A stretch of DNA of 64,000 bases from Dysgonomonas sp. HGC4 (GTDB lineage: Bacteria > Bacteroidota > Bacteroidia > Bacteroidales > Dysgonomonadaceae), in contig NZ_CVRU01000148.1 of assembly GCF_001261715.1 (NCBI RefSeq), forward strand, positions 3,751 to 67,750. Reading direction: 5' to 3'. How positions within the stretch are numbered: the stretch's first letter is position 1; each line of letters opens with the position of its first letter. Below are positions 45,395 to 55,222 of this stretch, one piece after another. Below the pieces are notes generated by a model that saw nothing but the letters and a program-made list of their open reading frames with translations, had not been told where the DNA came from and did not search any database. A program made the translations under genes and the position numbers.

Positions 45395-45440
45395 TTAAAA
45401 CAGCCTCTTTAATGATATAAAGAGGCTGTTTCTTTTTTCG
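45395..45440 (+). terminator. Terminator of the nrdDG operon
   Basis: A 14-bp stem (AAACAGCCTCTTTA and complement) with a 6-nt loop, then TCTTTTTT. Confidence 0.92.
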
Positions 45441-45701
45441 AACAAATACGATACCATACCCAATTTCTATTTCTAATATTGAAATAATCATCCAAATTGG
45501 CACTCTATCCTCTGAAAACGCCCATTTTATTAACAAAAAAAATATTTTTTTACGATCCGTATACCCTCTACAACATCATTTAATTCTTTTTAGTAGAACG
45601 AGTATATTGCGCAAGAAACTCACTACAAAGAAATAAGTACTTTTATGAAACCTTATAATAATCAACTGAGTAAACCATACTCTTCGCAATAGAATGTCTT
45701 T

Positions 45702-46676
45702 ATGAAAAATCAACTAAACGATGAACTCGTTTTAGCTATCAAAAACAGTGTGTCAGATGATATGAATATCGCAAACCTCCTAATGGATATACTGTCTATG
45801 GGAAAAGAGGCTGTTTACCGAAGGCTTAGAGGCGATGTTCCATTCACTTTCGATGAAGTTTCGAAAATATCATCTAAGCTATGTATTTCACTCGATAATA
45901 TTGTAAATATCAAAAATACAAAACGGGCGTTTTTCGATTTAGATCTGAAAATGCAACAGCTTAACGATCCGTTAGATCATTATTGTGACAAACTCGAAAG
46001 CTGTATTCTTCTGTTTCAGAAATTGCATAAATGCAAAAATTCGACTGCACGACTGGCTCTCAACAGCCTACCTTATATGTTTTATCTATCTTTCCCCCAT
46101 ATTGCAAAATTTCGCTTATACAGATGGCTCTACCAACTGGAAGTAATACCCACTATCGGTTCGTACGAAGAAATGGTCGTTCCTCAAAAAATTTCGGATA
46201 TTGAGAAAAGATTTGTTGCCGAGCAACGGTACATTGCATATACTACGTTTATAATGGATCAAAACGTATTCAAGTCCTTTATAGGCGATGTGAACTACTT
46301 TTATAAGCTCAATTTATTATCGAATATGGATGTTCAGCTCATACAAAACGAATTATTTGAACTGATATCCGATCTTGAAACCATTGCAGCTACAGGTATG
46401 CAGAAAACCGGAACAAAGGTAAATTTATATGTATCAAATATCGATTTGGAATCGTCGTATCTACATTTTGAATCTGATCATTGTGAAAACAGTTTTATGA
46501 GAGTATTCTCTATAAATATCATAGGTTCACAAAATCCTACGATATGCAACATCCAAAAAGAATGGATAGAATCTCTAAAGAGATATTCTACACTAATCTC
46601 GGTAAGCTGCGAGATACAACGTACTGAGTATTTCAACACTCAAAGAGAACTAGCTCTTAAAATGGGGTGTTTTTGA
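45702..46676 (+). CDS. Predicted HTH transcriptional regulator, Bacteroidetes-specific type
   Basis: 324 residues. Residues 20-70 resemble a helix-turn-helix (IANLLMDILSMGKEAVYRRLRGDVPFTFDEVSKISSKLCISLDNIV), with pattern AVYRRLRG like a DNA-recognition helix. The rest is a mainly helical domain (80-300) with no named family and no TM segment. Such one-HTH proteins recur in Bacteroidetes as orphan regulators. Its ligand and target are unknown; the neighbours (nrdDG before it, a two-component system after it) do not tell. Confidence 0.72.
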   Translation: MKNQLNDELVLAIKNSVSDDMNIANLLMDILSMGKEAVYRRLRGDVPFTFDEVSKISSKLCISLDNIVNIKNTKRAFFDLDLKMQQLNDPLDHYCDKLESCILLFQKLHKCKNSTARLALNSLPYMFYLSFPHIAKFRLYRWLYQLEVIPTIGSYEEMVVPQKISDIEKRFVAEQRYIAYTTFIMDQNVFKSFIGDVNYFYKLNLLSNMDVQLIQNELFELISDLETIAATGMQKTGTKVNLYVSNIDLESSYLHFESDHCENSFMRVFSINIIGSQNPTICNIQKEWIESLKRYSTLISVSCEIQRTEYFNTQRELALKMGCF

Positions 46677-46717
46677 AAAAATAAAACCTACTTATTATTT
46701 ACACATATCAATTTTAG

Positions 46718-46752
46718 AAAAAGCCCAAATCATAACAATTTGGGCCTTTTTC
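46718..46752 (+). terminator. Terminator of the regulator gene
   Basis: GCCCAAAT and complement (46723-46745) followed by CTTTTTCT. Confidence 0.85.
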
Positions 46753-46928
46753 TTATAATAAACCGATATTTAGAAATGAATCCTCCACACTTTCAAAATT
46801 CGAAACAAATATTACGAATTTTACGGCTCAACATACAAATCAAAACACTACAATTTAGAAACACGATATAAGACAAAAAGCAACTGTATAATGCTTTATC
46901 TGTTGCATTTTTTTAGGATGTTCTACTA

Positions 46929-46936
46929 TAACTTTG
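46929..46936 (+). promoter_or_regulatory. -7 box in front of a candidate small RNA
   Basis: TAACTTTG, about 150 nt upstream of a plus-strand terminator with no ORF above 13 codons between them. The -33 region is weak. Confidence 0.4.
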
Positions 46937-46942
46937 CTTATG

Positions 46943-47118
46943 TAATTATTGTACAGAGTTTCATTATTGACATTGATTCTTTTAATCTAGTTATCCTTTT
47001 ATCTATGAAAAACACTGAAATTAATAGTGCAGAGTCTAGCCAACTCTGATTTGTGTAGTTTTGTAAAGTTTCTGTTAAGGATAAAGAGCCTTCGAAGTGA
47101 TTTCGAGGGCTTTTTGCA
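46943..47118 (+). ncRNA. Candidate small RNA
   Basis: A predicted transcript of about 175 nt from the -7 box at 46929 to the terminator at 47085. It contains a CAGAGT/ACTCTG hairpin (about 47030-47049). No coding frame of note is present. The preceding gene is already terminated at 46752 and the following genes read leftward, so this transcript would be independent. Not matched to a known family. Confidence 0.4.
47085..47118 (+). terminator. Terminator with no upstream gene
   Basis: AGCCTTCGAA pairs with TTCGAGGGCT (one mismatch), then TTTTT on the plus strand. The minus side lacks a U tract. Confidence 0.7.
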
Positions 47119-47139
47119 TTTTCCGTTATCTTATTATGC

Positions 47140-48510
47140 TTAGAGGGAAGTAAATATTACTTCGAAAGTAGTGCCTTCGTTTGGTTTCGATTGTATTGTA
47201 ATACTTCCTTTGTGCAGGCTTATTACTTTACTTACCAATGCGAGCCCGATACCATTACCTTGTGCTATTTTCTTATTCTCTCCCCTATAAAAAGGGGCAA
47301 ATACATGAGGAAGTTCAGTTTCGGGAATGCCGATACCCGTATCAGAAAAACAAATAATAATTTTCTTCTCCTCAACCCTAATATACACTCTAGAGGTTTT
47401 ATTTTCGGAAAATTTGCAATTATTATCCATCAGATTAGCAAATGCCATCTTCAACAAATATTCGTTGCCAACAATAGTAATTTCAGAATCGTCTTGAATA
47501 CCTTCATCAAAAAGCAGATTCACGTAATAATCGCTATTCCCCTTTAGTACTATATCTCTTGCATCCAGCAATACCTCATCTATACGGATATTACTCTTCG
47601 ATATCTTATTCTCATCGTAACTTGCTTTTGCCAGATTAAGCAAGCCATTCAACAACTTTATAAGTCTGCTTGTATCTTTATGAGAATTTATAAGCGTTTG
47701 TTTATATTCTTCGAGAGTGCGGTCTTTTAATAATACCCAATCTATCTCGCCTATTATTACAGATAGAGGTGTTCTCAATTCGTGAGAAACATTACTTACA
47801 AACATTTTCTGTGAGTCGAATGAAGTTTCAATTATATCTAATGCTTTATTAAACGAACCTGCCAACTCTCCAAACTCATCGCTCTCGTTATAGCCCAACA
47901 ATCTAAGATCTAAATTATTGGCTGTAATATCTTTCATTCTATCCGAAATTTCAGCCACAGGTTTTAATGCCCTTTTAGCCAATATATAACCTATTATAAA
48001 AGACATACCAATAGAAACGATACAAATAACCAAAAGACTCAAAGCCAGATTCAATTGTTTAGCATACCCATAACCATCGTAAGCGGCAGCAGTTACTATA
48101 TACTCAGCATTATCATTCACAAAAAGAAAAACAACAGCTTGATAATCGTTTACATAAAACTTAATATTCTTTTCCTCTTTAAGCACTTGCCCCAATAATT
48201 CGGGTGTCTCTTTTACTATATCAATATCCTTTGCATCGTGATACAGCAGATTGAAGTTTTTGTCATATATGGCAACCTCAACTTCATTTATATATTTGAT
48301 ATTACTCTTGTAAATAGATTGCATTGTCTGAGGATCTACTCGGGCAGTAAAAAACAAGTTTGCCTTAGAAATACCCTCGCTCACCAAGCCGTCATAAAAC
48401 TCTTTCTCTCTACTTTTGGCAGAAAGAATATAAATTACCACAGCAAATACCAGCATAAGTATAGCTGTTACCGCCGCATATCGTAATGCTATTTTAGATC
48501 TTATTTTCAT
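47140..48510 (-). CDS. Sensor histidine kinase
   Basis: 456 residues. TM1 (8-30), a periplasmic sensor of about 120 residues without a named fold, TM2 (about 153-176), HAMP, HisKA with FVSNVSHELRTPLSVI (phospho-His), and HATPase_c with NCKFSENKTS, FSDTGIGIPE and GNGIGLALV. It phosphorylates the response regulator encoded just upstream, with which it overlaps by 4 nt (ATGA). The signal is unknown. Architecture matches CusS/ArlS-like kinases; the metal-efflux operon 2.5 kb away is a possible target but this is speculation. Confidence 0.94.
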   Translation of the reverse strand: MKIRSKIALRYAAVTAILMLVFAVVIYILSAKSREKEFYDGLVSEGISKANLFFTARVDPQTMQSIYKSNIKYINEVEVAIYDKNFNLLYHDAKDIDIVKETPELLGQVLKEEKNIKFYVNDYQAVVFLFVNDNAEYIVTAAAYDGYGYAKQLNLALSLLVICIVSIGMSFIIGYILAKRALKPVAEISDRMKDITANNLDLRLLGYNESDEFGELAGSFNKALDIIETSFDSQKMFVSNVSHELRTPLSVIIGEIDWVLLKDRTLEEYKQTLINSHKDTSRLIKLLNGLLNLAKASYDENKISKSNIRIDEVLLDARDIVLKGNSDYYVNLLFDEGIQDDSEITIVGNEYLLKMAFANLMDNNCKFSENKTSRVYIRVEEKKIIICFSDTGIGIPETELPHVFAPFYRGENKKIAQGNGIGLALVSKVISLHKGSITIQSKPNEGTTFEVIFTSL

Positions 48511-49190
48511 TCGGTCAGAATAAAACCCATCCCTTGACGAGTATGAATAAGTTTAACCTCAAAATCTTTATCAATCTTCTTCCTCAGATAGTTGATATAC
48601 ACATCTATAAAATTAGTACCCGTATCGAAGTGAGTATCCCATACCTTTTCGGCAATTTCTACACGCGACAATATTCTTTCGGGGTTTTCCATCATATATC
48701 TTAACAGGGTGAATTCTTTGGGTGTCAGCTTGATTTCCCGATTACCCCTGAAAAGGCTTTTTGTGTTTACATCTAATAAAAGGTCTTTATATTGCAGCTC
48801 AGTTACAGGATCGACGTTTTCAGTTTGTACTTTTCGTTTTAGTAGAACATTAATGCGGGCATTTAACTCTCTTAAATCAAATGGCTTTACCATATAATCG
48901 TCCACACCTGCATCAAATCCGTCTAACTTATCATCGGTTGTTCCTAACGCTGTAAGCATAAGAATGGGTATATGAGGATCTTTCTCTCTTATTACTTTAC
49001 ATAATTCAAAGCCATTGATATTGGGAAGAACAACATCTGTTATAATCAGATCATAGGTATTAGAATTAACTAAACGCCTGCCCATTTCTCCATCAAATGC
49101 CAAAGACACAACATATCCAAACTCCTCCAGACCTTTTTGAAGTAATTCGGCTATGCGTTGTTCGTCCTCTACTACCAGTATTTTCTTCAT
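48507..49190 (-). CDS. OmpR-family response regulator
   Basis: 227 residues. The receiver domain has acidic pocket (VVEDEQ), phospho-Asp in DLIITDVVLP, and the conserved Lys in DYMVKPFDL. The winged helix follows (IKLTPKEFTLLRYMMENPERILSR ... TNFIDVYINYLRKKID). It heads the two-gene operon with the kinase and carries a TATCTTTG box at 49226-49233. Confidence 0.95.
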   Translation of the reverse strand: MKKILVVEDEQRIAELLQKGLEEFGYVVSLAFDGEMGRRLVNSNTYDLIITDVVLPNINGFELCKVIREKDPHIPILMLTALGTTDDKLDGFDAGVDDYMVKPFDLRELNARINVLLKRKVQTENVDPVTELQYKDLLLDVNTKSLFRGNREIKLTPKEFTLLRYMMENPERILSRVEIAEKVWDTHFDTGTNFIDVYINYLRKKIDKDFEVKLIHTRQGMGFILTE

Positions 49191-49225
49191 AAATTATTTC
49201 TAATAAGTAATATAATGGTGTATAG

Positions 49226-49233
49226 CAAAGATA
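49226..49233 (-). promoter_or_regulatory. -7 box of the two-component operon
   Basis: TATCTTTG on the minus strand, 36 nt before the ATG. The rest of the gap to 49540 shows no gene and no recognisable site. Confidence 0.55.
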
Positions 49234-49540
49234 GTTCTTTAAATTTTATGCTATGCAGATCGATTTAGTTTTAGCATTTTTCAAGAGTATTTCTTTGTCA
49301 CAGCCAATCAGCAGAAGCAAGCTTATCAATCCCAGATTAACACACGTTACTAATATAATACGAAAGTAGCAGTCTTCTTTTTTATAACTTTTCGTTACAA
49401 TTTTCTCTCTTTTCTCACCCTAAACACCTATAATTAAGTTAATAATAACAGATTACGCTCAATCCGACAACAAATAAGAATGAGTAATGTTATATATAAT
49501 TATTAAGGTTTATAATATTAATTTTAAAGATTGTTTAATT

Positions 49541-50110
49541 ATGAAAAAGTTAATTCTACTCGTTATACTTGTGTTAGGTACAGGCATAGCAAACGCCCAA
49601 ATAGGCAAAGGTAATGTTTTGATAGGTGGTGACCTGGCAAATTTGAACATCAATTTCAGTAACCAAACAAGCTTTCAGATAACTCCTAGAGCTGCTTGGT
49701 TTATTGAGGATGGATTGGCTGTGGGTGCTTACGGACAGTTTGGTTTTAATCACATTAACGGACAAGACGGTAATAGTTACACTTATGGTGTTGGACCTTT
49801 GGCTCGTTATTTTGTTAACCTTAAAGAGTTGCCTTCATTAGGACAGGCTAAATTCTTTGTTGAGGGTAGTGCAGGTTTCGAAGGTGCAAATAATACTGTT
49901 AACAATTCGCATACTAATGGTTTAGGATTCGGATTTGGTCCTGGTATTTCTTATTTCATTACTCAATCAGTTGCTGTTGAAGCATTATTAAAATACAATG
50001 GTATTGTAGGATTCGGTTCAACTACATACACCAATGGTCTTTCTTTAGGAATTGGTTTCCAAGTTTACTTACCTTCTAAGAACGTAGTTAAAGAAATCAA
50101 GTCTCTATAA
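49541..50110 (+). CDS. Small outer-membrane beta-barrel protein
   Basis: 189 residues from the ATG at 49541, where a signal peptide (MKKLILLVILVLGTGIANAQ) begins. The mature part alternates Gly/aromatic strands (ITPRAAWFIEDGLAVGAYGQFGF, GLGFGFGPGISYFITQSVAVEALLKYNG) in the manner of an 8-strand OmpX/OmpA-like barrel (PF13505 type). Role unknown; such proteins are often envelope-stress or adhesion linked. Confidence 0.85.
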   Translation: MKKLILLVILVLGTGIANAQIGKGNVLIGGDLANLNINFSNQTSFQITPRAAWFIEDGLAVGAYGQFGFNHINGQDGNSYTYGVGPLARYFVNLKELPSLGQAKFFVEGSAGFEGANNTVNNSHTNGLGFGFGPGISYFITQSVAVEALLKYNGIVGFGSTTYTNGLSLGIGFQVYLPSKNVVKEIKSL

Positions 50111-50160
50111 ATCCATCTACTATACTAACTACTACAAAAATAATATAGAACAACGTAGGA

Positions 50161-50196
50161 GGAGCTTCTTTAAAACAGAGGCTCTTCTTTTTTTTA
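50161..50196 (+). terminator. Terminator of the barrel gene
   Basis: GAGCTTCT pairs with AGAGGCTC (one G-U), then TTCTTTTTTTT. Confidence 0.82.
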
Positions 50197-50293
50197 GAGA
50201 GCTACTGGGAAAAGAGGGAAGCTTGAACAATCTCATTCGGTGGCTGTTCTATATGGTACATAACTTATTAAAAATCAATAACACATTATTAGT

Positions 50294-50716
50294 ATGGAAG
50301 CATTATATACAGCTGTTGCTACGTCTGTAGGTGGAAGAAATGGAAATGTGAAATCTTCAGATGGAGTTCTAAACTTTGAAGTGAAACCTCCTAAAGAAAT
50401 GGGTGGTCCTGGTGGCGCATTTACAAATCCCGAACAATTGTTTGCAGCAGGTTATTCTGCTTGTTTCGGAAGTGCATTGAATCATGTGGCATTGTTGAAA
50501 AAGAGAAAAGTAGTTCCCACTATAACTGCAAAAGTAAGTATTGGCAAGAAAGACGATGGCGGTTTTCAATTGGCTGTGGAAATGGATGTTAATATCCCCG
50601 GAATAGATCAAAAAGATGCTGAGGAATTGGTTCACGAAGCACATCAAGTATGTCCTTACTCAAATGCAACCCGCAATAATATAGAAGTAAAGCTAAACGT
50701 TACAACCAACGCTTAA
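50294..50716 (+). CDS. ohr: Organic hydroperoxide resistance protein (Ohr/OsmC)
   Basis: 140 residues, full length for Ohr. The two catalytic cysteines are in GYSACFGSALNHVA and HQVCPYSNATRNN, the Ohr-type spacing. The catalytic Arg and Glu residues of the family are expected but were not verified by alignment. It reduces organic peroxides using lipoyl-linked thiols in the cytosol. It is monocistronic with a terminator. Confidence 0.94.
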   Translation: MEALYTAVATSVGGRNGNVKSSDGVLNFEVKPPKEMGGPGGAFTNPEQLFAAGYSACFGSALNHVALLKKRKVVPTITAKVSIGKKDDGGFQLAVEMDVNIPGIDQKDAEELVHEAHQVCPYSNATRNNIEVKLNVTTNA

Positions 50717-50727
50717 AGGTGAGAATC

Positions 50728-50778
50728 AAAAAGAGAGTTTCAATACCTGACTTAACAGGCACGAAAACTCTCTTTTCT
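50728..50778 (+). terminator. Terminator of ohr
   Basis: AAAAGAGAGTTT pairs with AAACTCTCTTTT, with an inner CCTG/CAGG hairpin in the loop. Because the flanks are A- and T-rich it may also serve the leftward efflux operon. Confidence 0.85.
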
Positions 50779-50796
50779 TGATTGTATTAATCTGTA

Positions 50797-52077
50797 TTAG
50801 AATTCAATATCCCATATTCCGCACGTTTTTTGTAATTCGACCAATGATGATGCATATCCTTTAATGATTTCGAGATACTGCTCTTGTATTTCGTTATAAG
50901 TCCGTTGGGCAATCAATACATCCAGAATACTGGTTTCGCCCCGTTTGTATTTATACACAATACCATCCAAAAGCTTTTGAGAATCGCTCAATAAACCATT
51001 TTGGTATTGCTGCACTTGTTTCTGAGTAGCTTCGTAACCGAAAAAAGCCTGAGCTACTTCTTTTTGTATCTGAAGTTCTACATTCTTATACTCAACCTTT
51101 GTTTTACGGATCGAATATTCCGCCGATTTTAATGCTCCTTTATTCGTATTCGAGAATTTCAAAGGAATAGAGACTCCTGCTTTTACAGCATTAAATGCCG
51201 GTGTAGGCGCAATTTCATTTCTCGCCTCTGCATTTATCTCATATCCTACCGACAAACCCAAATCTATTTTGCGTTCAGCTCTCGCTAGTCGGAGCTGATT
51301 AGTAGCTACTTCCGAATTCTTGAGACTGGCAACCAAATCAACACGATTGAGTAATGCTTGAGACACCAAATCGGTAAGCATATAATCTCGTCCAAAAACA
51401 TTCCAATCGCCTGCAGGAATATCCAGCATATCAATCGACTTTCCCATAAATTGGCGAAGTGTTACTAAAGCCGATTTATAAATAGCTTCCTGATTATACA
51501 CCTCATTAAGGAGGGTGACAGATTCGAGCTTCGATTGTCGGGCTTCGTTTTCGTTAATCTCCCCCAGAGAGAAACGAATACTATCTGATATACTAAATTG
51601 TTTCATGTATTCGTACGAACTCTTCTTCACGCTCAACAATTCTTTTTGCATCATAGCATCAAGAAAAGCATCGGCAGCTTCTGCACGCAGTTCCTGAAAG
51701 AAGTTATCTACCATAAGTCGCTCTAGCTCTGCCTCACTTTTAGCTAAGTGGATTCTTGCTCCACGCTTATTTCCAAGTTCGAGTGTGTATCCTAGTTCAA
51801 ATGCAAACGCATGCCCTAACTGATCTTTCCGTTTTCCGTTATTAACTGCCTCTACCGACAATTCGGGATCAGGAAATACTCTCTGGCTTAAAGCTTCTGC
51901 CTCTGCTATATCTATATTATATTTTTCGGCAATGTAACTTAAATTATTTTCTCCTACTTGTTTCAAATATTCTGAGAAACTGATATTCTGCAAATTCGAA
52001 ATCGTATTTGTTTGAGCAAAAACCCCAACAATCGCCAGAAGAAATGCTGTAATTGATATTATCTTTTTCATTGTCAT
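50797..52077 (-). CDS. TolC-like outer-membrane factor of a metal efflux system
   Basis: 426 residues with a signal peptide (to about 23, GVFAQ). The outer membrane efflux domain is shown by the two repeated coiled-coil halves (AEALSQRVFPDPELSVEAVNNG, LRQLARAERKIDLGL-type segments, KYKRGETSILDVLIAQRTYNEIQEQYLEIIKGYA near the end). The first ATG overlaps the stop of the RND pump (ATGA), which supports this start. It provides the outer channel for the CzcA/CusA pump and the adaptor. It is the last gene of the operon. Confidence 0.92.
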   Translation of the reverse strand: MTMKKIISITAFLLAIVGVFAQTNTISNLQNISFSEYLKQVGENNLSYIAEKYNIDIAEAEALSQRVFPDPELSVEAVNNGKRKDQLGHAFAFELGYTLELGNKRGARIHLAKSEAELERLMVDNFFQELRAEAADAFLDAMMQKELLSVKKSSYEYMKQFSISDSIRFSLGEINENEARQSKLESVTLLNEVYNQEAIYKSALVTLRQFMGKSIDMLDIPAGDWNVFGRDYMLTDLVSQALLNRVDLVASLKNSEVATNQLRLARAERKIDLGLSVGYEINAEARNEIAPTPAFNAVKAGVSIPLKFSNTNKGALKSAEYSIRKTKVEYKNVELQIQKEVAQAFFGYEATQKQVQQYQNGLLSDSQKLLDGIVYKYKRGETSILDVLIAQRTYNEIQEQYLEIIKGYASSLVELQKTCGIWDIEF

Positions 52078-55000
52078 TCTTCAATTTGTTTGTTTTGTTC
52101 TTTCTTCTCTGATCGAGATTCCACCATATAATAAAATGCAGGCAAGGCAAATAAGGTAACGATAGTAGAGAACATCAATCCATAAACGATAACCGTAGCC
52201 AAGGGGCGTTGCACATCCGAGCCTATACCTGTAGCCAATGAAGCGGGTAGTAATCCCAAGATGGCAACTGTTGCCGTCATCAATATCGGACGGAAGCGGT
52301 GTCTGGCTCCATCAATCACAGCCGATAATAAATCAAAACCATCCTTTCGTAAGCCATTGATATGCGACACCATAATTACTCCATTCTGTATGGCCACACC
52401 AAACAAGGCTATAAACCCAACGGCTGACGATACATTAAGCGTCATTCCCCTAATATTTAGAGCCAACATTCCTCCAAAGAGAGCTAAGGGTACGATAGCC
52501 AATACTAAACCTGCCTGACGGAATTTGCCAAAGGCACAATACAGTAACACAAACATGATACCCAACGCCAAGGGTACAATAATTCCCAGACGAGAATATG
52601 CTCTCTTTTGGTTTTCGAACTGTCCACCCCATTTTATATGGTATTTAGCGTGATCGTATGTTACATTTTTCTCTATGCTCGACTCTGCTTCTTTGAGGAA
52701 AGATGATAAATCGCGCCCCCGAATATTAAGCTTCACAGTCAAATGACGTTTATTCATTTCGCGAGTAATTGTACTTTCGCCTACACTCAGTTTTATATCT
52801 GCTACCTGCGACAATGGTATTTTTGCTCCAGTTGACGAAGTAAGCATCAAACCTGCAATCTTTTCGGGAGTATCACGTGCATCTTCTTTGTATTTGCAAG
52901 TAATATCATACACCCTACTCTCTTGATAAACCTGAGAGATTGCCTTACCTCCAATTGCTACCTCTATCAGATTACCTACGTCCGATACATTCAACCCATA
53001 ACGGGCAATAGCATCTCTATCCATATGTATTTGCAATTGAGGTAAAGGAGGTTCTTGATCGATATCTAGATCGGTAGCACCCTTTACATTATCAAGCACC
53101 TCCAATATGCTTTCGGCTATGCGTCGGGTTTCTTTGAAGTCATCACCATATACTTTTACTACAAGTTCGCTATGAGCACCCGATATTTTATCCATAACAC
53201 CATCGATCATGGGCTGACTGAAGCCTACTTTAAATCCGGGTAGAGATTCGTACTCCTTTGATAATTCTTCTATCAAATCGTTTTTCGTCTTTCCGCTAGG
53301 CCATTCGCTATAAGGCTTTATACCTACTGATACTTCGAAGTGAGAAGGTGTGAAAGGATCTGTTCCATCGTCGTTTCTCCCTGCTTGAACAGCTATGTAA
53401 GTAACTTCAGGGTATTTCATTGTCCGTTGACGCAATGTATCTGACATTTCTTTCGACTTTTCGATGGAGATTCCGGGAGGTAGATTCACTTGTAACCATA
53501 GTGATCCTTCATCCAACGTTGGTAAAAAATCTTTACCTACATATGTTGTCAAAGCAATGGCTGCAACAAATACAAACACAACAGGCAAGATCACCTTGCG
53601 TGGATGCTTCATTATACGATTGACCGTATTTGAATACTTTTCGGTCAACTTTTCGAGCCACTTATTATGATATACTTTCTGAGGTTTACGATACAATGCA
53701 TATCCTAATCCTGGAATGAGAAACAGAGCTACAAGCAAGGCTCCCAATAAAGCGTAACTTACGGTAAAAGCCATCGGCGTAAACAGCTTACGCTCTACTC
53801 TCTCGAAAGCAAACAAGGGCAAATAGGCGGTAATGATAATAATAGTTGCAAACAAAATAGGTTTAGCAACAGCTGTCACACGCTTGGCTATACTAGTTTC
53901 TTTGAGTTCTTTCTCAGGATGATCCTCTCGCTTTTTGAGGATTGTTTCCATCATTACAATAGCCCCATCTACTATGATTCCAAAATCTATTGCTCCCAAC
54001 GAAAGCAAATTAGCAGGGATATTGGTTATGTGCATCAAAATAAACGCAATCAACAAAGCGATGGGAATAGTTATCGCCACCAGAAATGCTCCCCGCCAAT
54101 TACCCAAGAATATAATAAGCACAATAATAACCAGAGCCATACCCTCTATCAACGTACGTGAAACGGTATGCAGGGTTGTGTCTACCAATTCGGTACGATC
54201 CAAAAATGTATGTATTCGTACACCTTCGGGTAGAGTTTCATTATTCAATTCATCTACGGCTGCTTGTATACCCTCCAATACTATCGATGGATTCTCGTGT
54301 TTGAGTAACAGTACAATACCTTCTATACTTTCCGAATATTCACGGGTACGATCGGTATATCCTAAAACTCCTTTTCGCTCGAGATTACCATATTTCAATT
54401 TACCAATGTCATTGAGAAAGACGGGCACACCCTTCTCGGTACTAACCACAATTTTCCCGAGATCCTCTAAGGATGAGATCTGCCCGATTCCTCTAACTAC
54501 ATAACCTAAGTCTCCTCTATTAAGAACACTTCCTCCAACATTCGAGTTATTATTCTCAATAGCATCAATTACCTCATTGAGAGACAAATGATACTGTTCC
54601 ATTTTTTGTGGATCCACTTCTATCTGAAACTGGGTAGTGATGCCTCCAAAATTACTTACATCAGCAACTCCTGCCACTTCTTTTATACGGGGAATTATTA
54701 CCCAATTCTGCAAATCGGTAAGTTCTCGAAGTGGATGATGATCACTTTCAATAATGTATCTATATACTTCTCCAATAGGTGAAGTCAATGGATCGAGCTC
54801 TGCCACTGCATCATAGGGAAGATCTACTTCGCCCAATCGCTCTTGTACACGCTGACGGCTCCAATAATCTTCTATTCCATCTTCGAAAACGATGGTAATC
54901 ATCGATAAACCGAATGTACTTTTACTTCGCATTACATGCATTCCCGGAAGTCCGTTCAATGCCCTTTCGATAGGTATTGTTATCTGTTGCTCAACCTCTT

Positions 55001-55199
55001 CGGCAGCCAATCCGGGTACTTGGGTCACCACTTGCGATGTAACATCGGCAATATCGGGATATGCCTCAATTGATAATTGCTTCCAAGAATAATATCCGAA
55101 TATGGATAGAAAGATAAACAGCGTAACTATTACCCACCGTTTTTGTATCGTTAGGAGCATAAAGCTCGAAGAGCTATTTGGTGCTTTGTTATATGTCAT
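52074..55199 (-). CDS. Heavy-metal efflux RND pump (CusA/CzcA family)
   Basis: 1,041 residues with 12 TM helices. Hallmarks are the N-terminal LTIQKRWVIVTLFIFLSIFGYYSW, the pore domains with ITIPIERALNGLPGMHVMRS, and the TM4 motif SLGAIDFGIIVDGAIVMMETI, which carries the proton-relay Asp of metal pumps. The later LSAVIDGARHRFRPILMTATVAILGLLPAS is also typical. It drives proton-coupled export of ions such as Cu+, Ag+, Zn2+, Co2+ or Cd2+; the ion cannot be decided without the methionine/histidine ladder in an alignment. It is flanked by adaptor and channel genes, so the tripartite system is complete. Confidence 0.95.
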   Translation of the reverse strand: MTYNKAPNSSSSFMLLTIQKRWVIVTLFIFLSIFGYYSWKQLSIEAYPDIADVTSQVVTQVPGLAAEEVEQQITIPIERALNGLPGMHVMRSKSTFGLSMITIVFEDGIEDYWSRQRVQERLGEVDLPYDAVAELDPLTSPIGEVYRYIIESDHHPLRELTDLQNWVIIPRIKEVAGVADVSNFGGITTQFQIEVDPQKMEQYHLSLNEVIDAIENNNSNVGGSVLNRGDLGYVVRGIGQISSLEDLGKIVVSTEKGVPVFLNDIGKLKYGNLERKGVLGYTDRTREYSESIEGIVLLLKHENPSIVLEGIQAAVDELNNETLPEGVRIHTFLDRTELVDTTLHTVSRTLIEGMALVIIVLIIFLGNWRGAFLVAITIPIALLIAFILMHITNIPANLLSLGAIDFGIIVDGAIVMMETILKKREDHPEKELKETSIAKRVTAVAKPILFATIIIITAYLPLFAFERVERKLFTPMAFTVSYALLGALLVALFLIPGLGYALYRKPQKVYHNKWLEKLTEKYSNTVNRIMKHPRKVILPVVFVFVAAIALTTYVGKDFLPTLDEGSLWLQVNLPPGISIEKSKEMSDTLRQRTMKYPEVTYIAVQAGRNDDGTDPFTPSHFEVSVGIKPYSEWPSGKTKNDLIEELSKEYESLPGFKVGFSQPMIDGVMDKISGAHSELVVKVYGDDFKETRRIAESILEVLDNVKGATDLDIDQEPPLPQLQIHMDRDAIARYGLNVSDVGNLIEVAIGGKAISQVYQESRVYDITCKYKEDARDTPEKIAGLMLTSSTGAKIPLSQVADIKLSVGESTITREMNKRHLTVKLNIRGRDLSSFLKEAESSIEKNVTYDHAKYHIKWGGQFENQKRAYSRLGIIVPLALGIMFVLLYCAFGKFRQAGLVLAIVPLALFGGMLALNIRGMTLNVSSAVGFIALFGVAIQNGVIMVSHINGLRKDGFDLLSAVIDGARHRFRPILMTATVAILGLLPASLATGIGSDVQRPLATVIVYGLMFSTIVTLFALPAFYYMVESRSEKKEQNKQIEE

Positions 55200-55222
55200 A
55201 AAATGATAGTTATAATAATTAA

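Noticed and set aside
53935-54504. 189-codon plus-strand frame inside the RND pump gene
   Set aside because: Antisense shadow of a conserved pump region.
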